From Actinoplanes sandaracinus (GTDB lineage: Bacteria; Actinomycetota; Actinomycetes; Mycobacteriales; Micromonosporaceae): DNA of 35,276 bases. The position numbers and the translations under genes are program-made. The notes beneath the pieces are model-generated. The model saw nothing but the letters and a program-made list of their open reading frames with translations. It ran no database searches and had not been told where the DNA came from. Where the stretch lies: the NCBI RefSeq assembly GCF_030009775.1, contig NZ_JASCTH010000034.1, positions 1 through 35,276 on the forward strand. Direction: 5' to 3'. Below, piece after piece: positions 1 to 8,199 of this stretch (positions within the stretch are counted from its first letter, which is position 1; each line of letters opens with the position of its first letter).

Positions 1-121
1 CAACGGAGCCGGGCTTCGCTGCGGCCCCAGCGGGATGGAGCGAAGTGGAGCGAGCTCCGAGAGCAAAGTGGATCACCAGGGTGGAGCGAGCGCGCGCGGT
101 GACCCCCACATTCCGCCCCGA

Positions 122-141
122 AGGCCCCCACTTCCCTCCAC
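122..141 (-). promoter_or_regulatory. Possible second MraZ-box pair, minus strand
   Basis: Read on the minus strand, GTGGAGGGAA (132-141) is followed directly by GTGGGGGCCT (122-131), giving two GTGG words exactly 10 bp apart. The first is identical to the first box of the operator at 340-379. MraZ binds GTGGG/TGGGN-type repeats with 10-bp spacing, so this could be an auxiliary or inverted binding site. That is inference from sequence similarity only. Confidence 0.35.
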
Positions 142-296
142 CGAGGGCGGAAACGGGGCTTCCGGCGGCATTAATGGCGTCTTCGCAGCCGATTTCGAGG
201 GTGGTTTTGAACCCCGAGGGCCGGATGTCGGAAACCAGACCTTGTTGATCATGGTCACGCCCTCCACTCGGCCCCACCGCCTTTGAACAGGGATTT

Positions 297-321
297 CGTC
301 TCCGAAAACGGCTCGGAGACG
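297..321 (+). terminator. Terminator-like hairpin upstream of mraZ
   Basis: CGTCTCCGA (297-305) and TCGGAGACG (313-321) form a perfect 9-bp stem around a 7-nt loop. The T-rich but interrupted stretch TTTGCTTTC follows. It lies just before the mraZ promoter, so it may end read-through from upstream and insulate the dcw cluster. The T-tract is weaker than in a classical intrinsic terminator. Confidence 0.5.
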
Positions 322-332
322 TTTGCTTTCGG

Positions 333-361
333 GTTGCAGGTGGAGGGAAGTGGAGTAGAGT
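333..361 (+). promoter_or_regulatory. Putative mraZ (dcw) promoter
   Basis: A -35-like GTTGCA (333-338) is separated by 17 bp from a -10 TAGAGT (356-361), a good actinobacterial SigA-type match. The -10 falls inside the MraZ-box array, as expected for an autoregulated mraZ promoter. The predicted start near 368 gives a leader of about 100 nt. A TTGACA at 411-416 lacks a -10 at a sensible distance and is less likely. Confidence 0.5.
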
Positions 362-379
362 GGGGCGCAGTGGCAGGGC
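340..379 (+). promoter_or_regulatory. MraZ operator: four 10-bp direct repeats
   Basis: Four successive decamers begin with GTGG: GTGGAGGGAA (340), GTGGAGTAGA (350), GTGGGGCGCA (360) and GTGGCAGGGC (370). MraZ is known to bind several direct repeats of this kind, with 10-bp periodicity, upstream of its own gene and to control the dcw operon. Overlap with the probable -10 supports a repressor role. Confidence 0.75.
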
Positions 380-471
380 GGAGGAATGACGCCGGACCTG
401 CCGGCCCGAGTTGACAGGCGGTCCACTTCTCCGCGAAGGAGCGGGCGGCCACGGCAAAGGGGTGGGGGCCG

Positions 472-903
472 ATGTTTCTCGGCACGCACACCCCGCGCCT
501 CGACGAGAAGGGCCGGCTGATCCTCCCGGCGAAGTTCCGCGATGAGCTGGCGGGGGGTGTCGTGATCACGAAGGGGCAGGAGCGCTGTCTTTACGTGTTC
601 CCGATGCCGGAATTCCAGAGCATCGCCGGTCAGCTGCGGCAGGCTCCGGTCACCAACAAGGCCGCCCGGGCTTATAGCCGGGTGTTCTTCGCGAGCGCGC
701 ACGACGAGGTTCCCGACAAGCAGGGCCGGGTGACTATTCCGGCCCATTTGCGGGAGTATGCCAGCCTTGGTCGTGATCTCGTGGTGATCGGTGCGAGCAC
801 CCGGGTCGAAATCTGGGACAAACAGTCCTGGGACGACTACCTCACGGCGAGCGAGGAAGACTTCGCCGACATCGAGGAGGGGGTGCTGCCCGGCGGACTG
901 TAG
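472..903 (+). CDS. mraZ: Transcriptional regulator MraZ
   Basis: MraZ is a DNA-binding AbrB-fold protein that forms a ring oligomer and controls the dcw operon from repeats in its own promoter. The 143-aa length is normal. Both family DxxGR motifs are present: DEKGRLILPAKFRDEL from residue 11 and DKQGRVTIPAHLRE from about residue 82. The ATG start gives the conserved beginning MFLGTHTPRLDEKGR and has a G-rich ribosome site (AAGGGGTGGGGG) just upstream. It is the first gene of the dcw cluster, and its likely operator lies at 340-379. A gap of about 230 bp with a hairpin separates it from rsmH. Confidence 0.95.
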   Translation: MFLGTHTPRLDEKGRLILPAKFRDELAGGVVITKGQERCLYVFPMPEFQSIAGQLRQAPVTNKAARAYSRVFFASAHDEVPDKQGRVTIPAHLREYASLGRDLVVIGASTRVEIWDKQSWDDYLTASEEDFADIEEGVLPGGL

Positions 904-978
904 GCGTGGCACTCGGTGGGCCGCTGGTGGCCCGGAAGCCACTGCCGCCGTACTGCGAGATCTCCACCCGCTCCCGCT

Positions 979-1004
979 CCTGGCGCCTCTTCCCCGGCGC
1001 CAGG
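979..1004 (+). other. Hairpin in the mraZ-rsmH spacer
   Basis: CCTGGCGCC (979-987) and GGCGCCAGG (996-1004) form a perfect 9-bp GC-rich stem with an 8-nt pyrimidine loop. No T-tract follows, so a simple intrinsic terminator is unlikely. It could lower mraZ-to-rsmH read-through, stabilise the mraZ transcript end, or be incidental in this GC-rich spacer (904-1137), which holds no gene I can support. Confidence 0.4.
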
Positions 1005-1137
1005 CGCGTGTCCGGGCCGGTTCGCCGGCACGGGACATGAGAGCGGATGGGGATCTGGCGGTACGGATGGGTGGCCGGGCCGGTACGGCAAGGGAACGAC
1101 CGGGTGAGACGCGAACGGGCAGGCAATGGGGGTCGAC

Positions 1138-2217
1138 ATGGGGGAGCCGCGGGGCACGCATGTGCCGGTGCTGCTTGAGCGCTGTCTTGAGCTGCTGGAT
1201 CCCGCCCTCACGCTGCCGGGAGCCGTTCACGTCGACTTCACGCTGGGTCTGGGCGGGCACGCCGAGGCGGTGCTGGAGCGTTACCCGGACGTCGTCCTGG
1301 TCGGACTCGACCGCGACACCGAGGCGCTCGCCCACTCGCGGCACCGGCTGATCCGGTTCGGTGATCGCGCCCGCCTGGTCCACGCCGTTTACGACGAGTT
1401 GCCCCGGGTCCTCAGTGAACTCGGGATCCCGGCGATCCACAGCGGACTGTTCGATCTCGGGGTCTCCTCTCTCCAGTTGGACGAGGCGGACCGCGGTTTC
1501 GCGTACGCGCAGGACGCCCTCCTCGACATGCGGATGGACCAGTCCCGTGGGGTGACCGCGGAAGAGATCGTCAACAGTTACCAACCGGGTGATCTTGTTC
1601 GCGTTTTGCGGCAGTACGGCGAGGAGAAGTTCGCCCCGCGGATCGTCTCGTCGATCGTGCGGGAGCGGGCCAAGGGGCGGATCACCTCGACGGCCCGGCT
1701 GGCCGAGCTGGTGAAGGACGCCATCCCGGCCGCCGCGCGACGAACGGGTGGAAATCCCGCAAAAAGGACCTTCCAGGCACTACGCATTGAGGTCAACAAG
1801 GAGCTGGAGGCGCTCGAAGGGGCGGTTCCAGCGGCTTTGGACGCGTTGGCGCCCCACGGGCGTCTTGTGGTGATGAGTTATCAATCGTTGGAGGACAGGA
1901 TCGTCAAACGCGAACTCGCCGCGAGGTCGCGTAGTACCGGGCCGGTCGACCTGCCGGTCGAACTGCCCGGGACCGGTCCGAGTCTGAGGCTTCTGACCCG
2001 CGGGTCGGAGCTGCCCAGCGAGGCGGAGGTGGCGGCGAACCCGAGGGCGGCCTCGGTGAAGCTGCGTGCGGTGGAACGGATCGACGAGCAGGAGCAGTCA
2101 AGAAAGACGGAGAAGGCGTTCGGAGCCGGCCGCGAGCGGCCCCGAATGTCTACAACGCGCGGGGGACAAGGGCGGATACGCCCCGGGGCGATTGCAGAGG
2201 GGGAGGGACGAGCATGA
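1138..2217 (+). CDS. rsmH: 16S rRNA (cytosine(1402)-N(4))-methyltransferase RsmH
   Basis: RsmH (MraW) uses S-adenosylmethionine to methylate N4 of C1402 in the 16S rRNA decoding site. The N-terminus has the family pattern GTHVPVLLERCLELL, followed by the SAM-binding motif HVDFTLGLGGHAEAVL. FDLGVSSLQLDEADRGFAY and RTFQALRIEVNKELE are further family signatures. I prefer the ATG at 1138, which has GGGGG five bases upstream; the in-frame ATG at 1126 would add four residues and has a poorer ribosome site. The C-terminal ~40 residues form a charged, probably disordered tail beyond the usual end. The stop overlaps the next start by 4 bp (ATGA), implying translational coupling. Confidence 0.95.
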   Translation: MGEPRGTHVPVLLERCLELLDPALTLPGAVHVDFTLGLGGHAEAVLERYPDVVLVGLDRDTEALAHSRHRLIRFGDRARLVHAVYDELPRVLSELGIPAIHSGLFDLGVSSLQLDEADRGFAYAQDALLDMRMDQSRGVTAEEIVNSYQPGDLVRVLRQYGEEKFAPRIVSSIVRERAKGRITSTARLAELVKDAIPAAARRTGGNPAKRTFQALRIEVNKELEALEGAVPAALDALAPHGRLVVMSYQSLEDRIVKRELAARSRSTGPVDLPVELPGTGPSLRLLTRGSELPSEAEVAANPRAASVKLRAVERIDEQEQSRKTEKAFGAGRERPRMSTTRGGQGRIRPGAIAEGEGRA

Positions 2218-2885
2218 GCGAGCGATCCGACGCGCCGCGGTCGGGGGGCCGATCGGCGCAGCCGCGCACCACAGCCGGGGGGCTGGGGCGCCGGGGGAGC
2301 CGCGATGCCGGTACCACAGGGGGTGGCGCGCAGGGGGCGCGCCGGAACAGCGGTGTGGGCGCCCGTCAGGGCGACACGCGCCGGTCAGGGATGCGGAGCC
2401 GGGGGGCTTCCGAAACGGTCGCGCCGATCGACGGCGCCACCGCGCTGTCCATCGAGGTGGCCGGCGACGCGCAGGCGACGCCGGGCCGTCCGCGGCTCTG
2501 GGTGGCGCCGCCGCTGCCGATCCGGGCGCCGCGGGCCACGTTCGCCGCGGCGGTCATCGCGGTGGTTCTGCTCGGCGTGGTCGGCATCCTGCTGATCAAC
2601 ACCAAGACCATGGAGCAGTCCTTCCAGCTCGACGCGCTCCGCGAAGAGCAGGCGATCCTGGACAAGCAGCAGCAGGAGCTGAAGAACAAGCTGGTCGAGA
2701 AGTCCAGCCCGGGCAGCCTGGCCGCTGCCGCGCGCCGGCTCGGCCTGGTGGCGGCCGAGGACCCGGCGGTCATCCTGCTGCCGGACGGCACCATCATCCG
2801 GCCGCCGAAAGCCGCCAAGGGCCCGACGGCGCCGACCGCTGACCTGCCGAAGGCGGGCACGCAGTCGGCCGCAGCCGGACGGTAG
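2214..2885 (+). CDS. ftsL: FtsL-like septum protein (small bitopic division protein)
   Basis: This 223-aa protein sits in the ftsL position between rsmH and ftsI. The first ~105 residues are Gly/Arg/Ser-rich and probably disordered in the cytoplasm. One membrane segment (FAAAVIAVVLLGVVGILLI, about 109-128) is followed by a Gln/Glu/Lys-rich coiled coil (about 135-165, LREEQAILDKQQQELKNKL) and the short motif AAARRLGLV typical of FtsL/DivIC proteins. The tail is Ala/Pro-rich. FtsL forms a complex with FtsQ and FtsB/DivIC that activates FtsW-FtsI. The ATG at 2214 overlaps the rsmH stop and has a GGGGGAGGGA ribosome site. FtsL sequences diverge widely, so the call rests on topology and location. 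Confidence 0.8.
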   Translation: MSERSDAPRSGGRSAQPRTTAGGLGRRGSRDAGTTGGGAQGARRNSGVGARQGDTRRSGMRSRGASETVAPIDGATALSIEVAGDAQATPGRPRLWVAPPLPIRAPRATFAAAVIAVVLLGVVGILLINTKTMEQSFQLDALREEQAILDKQQQELKNKLVEKSSPGSLAAAARRLGLVAAEDPAVILLPDGTIIRPPKAAKGPTAPTADLPKAGTQSAAAGR

Positions 2886-2891
2886 GCCGGC

Positions 2892-5261
2892 ATGCCGCCG
2901 CACGGAGACGACGAGGAACCGCGCCGGGGCACGCCGCCCCGGCGCGGTTCGTCACGGGACCTGCCGGGTGGGGAGCCCGCTGACGAGCCCCGTGAGAGCC
3001 GGCGCGGCTTCTCCACCATCGGGGAGGCCCGTGCCTACACCCCGCGCGGGCGCACCGTGGCCGAGCGGGGCCGGCTGCCGCGCGGCGCCGGCCGCAACGC
3101 CGACCCGTTCCGGCCGGCGCTCCAGGTGCTCGACGGCGGCGAGGCCGGCCCGCGCGCCCGGGGCCGGGGCCGCACGGCCGAACCGCCGACACCCCGCGAG
3201 CCGGAGCCGCGCGCTCAGGAGCGGACGCGCGAGAAGGAGAAGCCGCGCGAGAAGCTCCGCGAGCCGGAGAAGCCACGTGAGAGGAGCCGGGAGCCGGAGA
3301 AGCCGCGCGCCCGGGAACGGACGCGGGAGAAGGCCCGCGAGCCGGAGCGGACGCGGGAGCGACAGCTGGAGCGCCCGGAGCGTCCGGCCGCCGCCGGCCG
3401 CGACCGGATCGCCTCCGACCGGGGACGGGGCCCGTCCGCCCGTACGAAGAAGGAGAAAGAGGGACCACGGCGGACCGCGACCAAGAGGCCGGTTCCCGCC
3501 GAGCCGCCGAAGCTCGCCAACAGCACGCGGCGGCTGCGGCTCGGCACGGTCCTGGCGCTCTCGCTCTTCGCGACCATCGGGGTCCGGCTGGTGGTGCTGC
3601 AGGTGGCCGCCTCGCCGGAGGAGGAACAGAGCCTGCTGAAGCTGCGCAAGGACCGGATCAGTTCGGTGACCCTGCCGGCGCCGCGCGGCAGCATCCTGGA
3701 CCGCTACGGCCACGTGCTGGCGCACAGCGTCCCCGCGCGGTATGTCTACGCCGACCCGGAGAACAAGGAGTTGCAGAAGGACGTGGCCGGCACGGCCGCC
3801 AAGCTGGCGCCGGTGCTCGGCGTCCGGCAGTCCGAGCTCTTCACGAAGATGCAGCGCAAGCAGGTATTCGGTAAGTGGACCGAGTTCCAGTATCTGAAGC
3901 GCGGTGTGGACGTGGAGGTCGCCGACCGGATCGAGGCGATGGATCTGGACGGGATCTACACGCACCTCGACGAGCGGCGTGACATTCCCGGCAAGGATTT
4001 GGCGGCCAACCTGATCGGTTTCACCGGCGAGGAGGGGCGCGGCCTGGAGGGCCTCGAGGCGCGCTATGACAGCCTGCTGCACGGCACCGACGGCAAGCGG
4101 GTGTTCGAGGTCGGCGCGGGGAAGCTGAACAAGCCGATCGCCGGTGGCTACCAGCAGGACACCCCGGCCCGTCCGGGCAGCTCGCTGCAGCTCACCATCG
4201 ACCAGGACATGCAGTTCCAGGTGCAGGGGGCGCTCGACGCCGCGGGTAAGAAGCGGAACGCGACCGTCGGCGGGGCGGTGGTGCTCGACGTCCGGACCGG
4301 TGAGGTGCTGGCACAGGCCAGCTACCCGTCCTACAACGCGGCGGACGCGGATGCCTCCGACGCGGCCGACCGGGTCGACGTGCCGAGTGCCATCGTCACC
4401 GACCCGGGTTCCAGCCACAAGGCGTTCATCTTCGGCGCGGCCCTGCAGGAGGGGCTGATCAAGCCGGACGAGGTGATCGAGATCAGCCCGGCGATCAAGA
4501 AGGGCGACACCACGTTCCCGGACACCCATCCGCAGCCCAAGGGCTCCAGGATGACCCTGCCGGGGCTGTTCGCCTACTCGTCGAACGTGGGCACGATCCT
4601 GATCGCCGACCGGCTCGGCAAGGAGAAGGTCTACGAGTACCAGCAGAAGTTCGGGCTGGGGAAGGCGACCGGCGTCGGTATGCCCGGTGAGGCCGAGGGC
4701 GCCCTCCTCAAGCCGGAGGACTGGAGCGGGTCGTCGCACGGTTCGGTGCCGATCGGGCACAGCGTCTCGGCCACGCTGATCCAGATGGCGGCCGGTTTCG
4801 CGGCGATCGCCAACGACGGCGTCTACATCCAGCCGCACCTGATCAAGGCGACCATCTCGGGTGAGGACGGCGAGGTCACCCCGGCTCCGGCGCCGGCGAC
4901 GCACCGGGTGCTGGACGCCGACGTCTCCCAGCAGTTGCGCCACATCATGGAGTCGGTGGTGGCCGTCCCGGACGCCACCGGCACCGCGGCGGCGGTCGGC
5001 GGATACCGGGTGGCGGGCAAGACCGGCACCGGCAAGATGCTCATCGACGGCCGGTACACCAGCCACAACGCCAGTTCGTTCATCGGCATGGCCCCGGCCG
5101 AGAACCCGCGGTATGTGATCGCGGTGTCGATGGACGTCGACAGCGGTGGCGGCGGTGACGTGGCGGCTCCGGCGTTCAGCGAGATGATGTCGTACGCGCT
5201 GCTGCATAACCATGTGCCACCGTCCGGTAGCAAGGCGCCAACGTTCAAGATCAAGGAGTGA
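2892..5261 (+). CDS. ftsI: Septal transpeptidase, class B penicillin-binding protein FtsI/PbpB
   Basis: This class B PBP cross-links septal peptidoglycan together with FtsW. Residues 1 to ~210 form an extraordinarily charged cytoplasmic tail with repeated KPRE/EPEKPRER words. A membrane segment follows (LGTVLALSLFATIGVRLVVL, about 217-236). The PBP dimerisation domain starts at PAPRGSILDRYG. The transpeptidase domain carries SSHK (Ser507 nucleophile, Lys510), SSN (563-565) and KTG (710-712). The SxxK motif reads S-S-H-K rather than the common S-T-x-K, which is a permitted variation. There is no PASTA domain. At 789 aa it is longer than usual because of the N-terminal tail. The ATG start lies 6 bp after the ftsL-like stop. 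Confidence 0.94.
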   Translation: MPPHGDDEEPRRGTPPRRGSSRDLPGGEPADEPRESRRGFSTIGEARAYTPRGRTVAERGRLPRGAGRNADPFRPALQVLDGGEAGPRARGRGRTAEPPTPREPEPRAQERTREKEKPREKLREPEKPRERSREPEKPRARERTREKAREPERTRERQLERPERPAAAGRDRIASDRGRGPSARTKKEKEGPRRTATKRPVPAEPPKLANSTRRLRLGTVLALSLFATIGVRLVVLQVAASPEEEQSLLKLRKDRISSVTLPAPRGSILDRYGHVLAHSVPARYVYADPENKELQKDVAGTAAKLAPVLGVRQSELFTKMQRKQVFGKWTEFQYLKRGVDVEVADRIEAMDLDGIYTHLDERRDIPGKDLAANLIGFTGEEGRGLEGLEARYDSLLHGTDGKRVFEVGAGKLNKPIAGGYQQDTPARPGSSLQLTIDQDMQFQVQGALDAAGKKRNATVGGAVVLDVRTGEVLAQASYPSYNAADADASDAADRVDVPSAIVTDPGSSHKAFIFGAALQEGLIKPDEVIEISPAIKKGDTTFPDTHPQPKGSRMTLPGLFAYSSNVGTILIADRLGKEKVYEYQQKFGLGKATGVGMPGEAEGALLKPEDWSGSSHGSVPIGHSVSATLIQMAAGFAAIANDGVYIQPHLIKATISGEDGEVTPAPAPATHRVLDADVSQQLRHIMESVVAVPDATGTAAAVGGYRVAGKTGTGKMLIDGRYTSHNASSFIGMAPAENPRYVIAVSMDVDSGGGGDVAAPAFSEMMSYALLHNHVPPSGSKAPTFKIKE

Positions 5262-5303
5262 AGCGGGCCGCATGGCGTTGACAGCAAGCCCCCGGACACG
5301 GGG

Positions 5304-5309
5304 TAGGGT
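5304..5309 (+). promoter_or_regulatory. Possible internal -10 for leaderless murE transcript
   Basis: TAGGGT lies 8 nt before the murE GTG (5318), so a transcript would begin at or near the start codon. A perfect TTGACA occurs at 5278-5283, but the 20-bp spacing is longer than optimal. The 56-bp ftsI-murE gap is the widest between ftsI and mraY, which fits an internal promoter. No ideal Shine-Dalgarno sequence precedes murE. Confidence 0.4.
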
Positions 5310-5317
5310 CTGACGCC

Positions 5318-6823
5318 GTGTCCGGCATTCCACGTCCCGAGATCGTCACGCCGTGCCTGCTGGGGCGGCTCGCGCAGCTACTACCGGCGGCGCTGACCGG
5401 CGGTGACGTCCCGGTTACCGGCGTCACCCACTCCAGCCGCGAGGTCCGGCCCGGTGATCTCTACGCCGCCCTGCCCGGTGCGAACCGGCACGGCGCGGAG
5501 TTCGTCGCCGACGCCGCCCGCTCCGGTGCGGTGGCCGTCCTGACCGACCAGGCCGGCCTTGCGGCCGCCGTTTCCGCGGGGCTGCCGGCGCTGGTCGCCG
5601 ACGATCCGCGGGCGGTGCTCGGCGCCGCGGCGGCCGCGATCTACGGCGATCCGTCGCGGCGGCTCACCATGATCGGAATCACCGGGACGGCCGGGAAGAC
5701 CTCGACGTCCTACCTGGTCGAGGCCGGTCTGCGGGCCGCCGGGCGGGTGACCGGGCTGGTCGGCACGGTGGAGACCCGGCTCGGCGACCTGGTGGTCAAG
5801 AGCGTGCGCACCACCCCGGAGGCCACCGATCTGCAGGCGATCCTCGCCAGCGGGGTCGAGCGGGGCGTCCAGGCGGTGGTCATGGAGGTCTCCAGCCACG
5901 CGCTGGTGATGGGCCGCGCCGACGGCATCCGCTTCGCGGCCGGCGGCTACACCAACTTCGGCCAGGACCACCTGGACTTCCACCCGACCTCGGAGGACTA
6001 CTTCGAGGCCAAGGCGCGGCTCTTCGACGGCCGCTGCGACCACGAGGTGATCAACCTCGACGATCCCGCGCTGCGCCCGCTGATCAAGCCGGAGACGATC
6101 ACCTTCTCCGCCTCCGGCGACCCGGCCGCGACCTGGTGGGCCTCGGACGTCCGCCCGGACGCCTACGGCCAGCGGTTCACCGCGCACGGCCCGGACGGGC
6201 TGACGGTCGGGACCGGCGTGAGCCTGCCGGGCGCGCACAACGTAGCGAACGCCCTTCTCGCGCTCGCTCTGCTGGTCGCCTCCGGGGTCGACCCCGTGGT
6301 GGCCGGTGACGGCATCGCCGGGTGCCGTGGCGTGCCCGGCCGGCTGGAGCAGGTCGAGGCGCCCGGCGGGATCCTCGGCGTGGTCGACTACGCGCACAAG
6401 CCCAACGCGATCGTGGCGGCGCTCGCCGCGCTGCGCGAGCTGGCGACGGCGCGCGGCGGGCGGCTGATCTGCCTGCTCGGCGCCGGCGGCGACCGCGACA
6501 AGGGCAAGCGGCCGCTGATGGGCGCGGCCGCGGCGCAGGGCGCCGATCTGGTGATCGTCACCGACGACAACCCCAGGACCGAAGACCCCGATTTCGTACG
6601 ATCGTCGGTCCGCGTGGGCGCGGAAGAGGCCGGCATGCCTGCGAAGATCATCGAGGTGGCCGGCCGGCGTGCCGCGATCGACGAGGCCGTCCGCCTGGCC
6701 GCGGCCGGTGACGTGATCGCGGTGCTGGGCAAGGGCGCCGAACAGGGCCAGGAGGTGAACGGCCAGGTGCTGCCGTTCGACGACCGGATCGAGCTGGCCG
6801 CCGCGCTGGAGGCCCGCGCATGA
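5318..6823 (+). CDS. murE: UDP-MurNAc-L-Ala-D-Glu:meso-diaminopimelate ligase MurE
   Basis: MurE is the ATP-dependent cytoplasmic ligase that adds the third stem-peptide residue to UDP-MurNAc-dipeptide. The 501-aa protein has the N-terminal MurE domain (THSSREVRPGDLYAAL), the P-loop GITGTAGKTST (120-130, Lys127), the central-domain motif YFEAKARLF, and the C-terminal DDNPRTEDPDFV (Asp417-Arg420). DNPRxEDP is the meso-diaminopimelate-specific signature, so this organism should make DAP-type peptidoglycan. The GTG start is the one that gives the conserved N-terminus. The stop overlaps the murF start (ATGA), so the two ligases are translationally coupled. Confidence 0.96.
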   Translation: MSGIPRPEIVTPCLLGRLAQLLPAALTGGDVPVTGVTHSSREVRPGDLYAALPGANRHGAEFVADAARSGAVAVLTDQAGLAAAVSAGLPALVADDPRAVLGAAAAAIYGDPSRRLTMIGITGTAGKTSTSYLVEAGLRAAGRVTGLVGTVETRLGDLVVKSVRTTPEATDLQAILASGVERGVQAVVMEVSSHALVMGRADGIRFAAGGYTNFGQDHLDFHPTSEDYFEAKARLFDGRCDHEVINLDDPALRPLIKPETITFSASGDPAATWWASDVRPDAYGQRFTAHGPDGLTVGTGVSLPGAHNVANALLALALLVASGVDPVVAGDGIAGCRGVPGRLEQVEAPGGILGVVDYAHKPNAIVAALAALRELATARGGRLICLLGAGGDRDKGKRPLMGAAAAQGADLVIVTDDNPRTEDPDFVRSSVRVGAEEAGMPAKIIEVAGRRAAIDEAVRLAAAGDVIAVLGKGAEQGQEVNGQVLPFDDRIELAAALEARA

Positions 6824-8199
6824 TCCCTCTCACTCTGGACGAGATCGCCTCGATCACCGGTGGACGGGTCGTCGGCGGCGACCCGTCGGTGACCGTGACC
6901 GGCGGCGTCGAGTACGACTCCCGCAAGATCGGTCCCGGCGGCCTGTTCGTGGCCTTCGCCGGCGAGAAGGTGGACGGCCACGACTACGCGGGCGTCGCGG
7001 TCGCGGCGGGCGCCGCGGCGATTCTGGGCTCCCGGGACACCGGCGCTCCCGGCGTCGTCGTCGAGGACCCGCTCGCCGCCCTCGCGGCCCTGGCCCGGGT
7101 GGTGGTCTCGCGGCTGGACGAGTTGACCGTGATCGGGCTGACCGGCTCGTCCGGCAAGACCACGACCAAGGACTACATCGGGCAGCTGCTGTCCCGGCTC
7201 GGCCCGACGGTCGCGCCCGCCGGCTCGCTCAACAACGAGCTCGGCTTTCCCTACACGGTTCTGAAAGCGACCACGGACACCCGTTTCCTGGTGCTGGAGA
7301 TGGGCGCCCGGGGCATCGGGCACATCCGCTACCTGACCGACATCGCGAAGCCGTCGATCGGGGTGGTGCTGAACATCGGGGCGGCGCATCTCGGCGAGTT
7401 CGGCTCCGTGGAGGGCACCGCGCTGGCCAAGGGCGAGCTGGTCGAGGCGCTGCCGGCCTCCGGGGTCGCCGTCCTGAACGCCGACGACCCGCTGGTGGCG
7501 GGGATGGCGGCCCGTACCGCGGCGTCCGTGGTGCTGGTCGGTTCGTCGGGGACGCTCACCGCTTCGGGGATCTCCCTCGACGAGGCGGGCCGCGCCTCCT
7601 ACACGCTTGCCCATGGTTCGCGTTCCGGGCATGTCAGGCTCGCGGTGGCCGGCGAGCATCAGGTCGCGAACACTCTCGCCGCGGGCGCGGTCGCGCTGGC
7701 CGCCGGGATGGAGTTCGGCGAGCTGGTCACCGCCCTCGGTGAGGTCGGCATCGTCTCCGCCCGCCGGATGGACGTCTTCACCCGTCCCGACGGCGTGACC
7801 GTCATCGACGACTCCTACAACGCCAACCCCTCGTCGACCTCGGCCGCTCTGCGCGCGCTGGCCGCGATGGGTTCCGGCAGGCGTACCACCGCCGTCCTCG
7901 GCTACATGGCCGAGCTCGGCGAGTTCGAGGTGTCCGGTCACGCCGACGTGGGACGGCTCGCCGCCGTTCTGGGTGTGGACCGGCTGATCGTGGTGGCCGG
8001 CAACGCGCGTCCGATCCTGGACGGCGCTGCCGGCGTGGCCGGCTGGCGGGGTACGGGGCTCTTCGCTGCCGACCAGGCCGCCGCGATCGAGATTCTGCAG
8101 CAGGACCTGCGCGCCGACGATGTCGTGCTGGTCAAGGGTTCCCGGTACCGCACATGGGATGTGGCCGACTGGCTCCGTCCCGAGGAGGTTAGCCCGTGA
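6820..8199 (+). CDS. murF: UDP-MurNAc-tripeptide:D-Ala-D-Ala ligase MurF
   Basis: MurF adds the D-Ala-D-Ala dipeptide and completes the UDP-MurNAc-pentapeptide precursor in the cytoplasm. The 459-aa protein begins with the MurF N-domain (LTLDEIASITGGRVVGG, then YDSRKIGPGGLFVAFAGEK). It carries the P-loop GLTGSSGKTTT (106-116), NNELGFPYTVLKA, the central motif LEMGARGIGHI, and VIDDSYNANPSS at the start of the C-terminal domain. The length is normal. It overlaps murE by 4 bp upstream and mraY by 4 bp (GTGA) downstream, inside a tightly coupled precursor operon. Confidence 0.96.
   Translation: MIPLTLDEIASITGGRVVGGDPSVTVTGGVEYDSRKIGPGGLFVAFAGEKVDGHDYAGVAVAAGAAAILGSRDTGAPGVVVEDPLAALAALARVVVSRLDELTVIGLTGSSGKTTTKDYIGQLLSRLGPTVAPAGSLNNELGFPYTVLKATTDTRFLVLEMGARGIGHIRYLTDIAKPSIGVVLNIGAAHLGEFGSVEGTALAKGELVEALPASGVAVLNADDPLVAGMAARTAASVVLVGSSGTLTASGISLDEAGRASYTLAHGSRSGHVRLAVAGEHQVANTLAAGAVALAAGMEFGELVTALGEVGIVSARRMDVFTRPDGVTVIDDSYNANPSSTSAALRALAAMGSGRRTTAVLGYMAELGEFEVSGHADVGRLAAVLGVDRLIVVAGNARPILDGAAGVAGWRGTGLFAADQAAAIEILQQDLRADDVVLVKGSRYRTWDVADWLRPEEVSP

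Larger units (their letters stand above)
1..332. other. Non-coding region upstream of the mraZ promoter
   Basis: I see no convincing gene here. The open frames are short, or antisense to mraZ/rsmH and without family motifs. The stretch is rich in GTGGAG-type words: ATGGAGCGAA and GTGGAGCGAG lie in tandem at 35-54, and GTGGAGCGAG recurs at 81-90. It also holds an 8-bp inverted repeat (TTCCGCCC at 111-118 with GGGCGGAA at 145-152), a minus-strand pair of MraZ-box-like words (122-141) and a hairpin at 297-321. It probably separates the dcw cluster from an upstream gene outside the window. Confidence 0.6.

Noticed and set aside
411..416. TTGACA as the main mraZ -35 element
   Set aside because: No acceptable -10 lies 16-19 bp downstream. 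The pair at 333-361 over the MraZ boxes is better.
73..1584. 503-codon minus-strand open frame over the mraZ-rsmH region
   Set aside because: It overlaps two conserved genes and their control region and has low-complexity composition with no domain.
2952..5333. 793-codon open frame antisense to ftsI
   Set aside because: It is opposite a fully motif-supported ftsI and has no recognisable domain.
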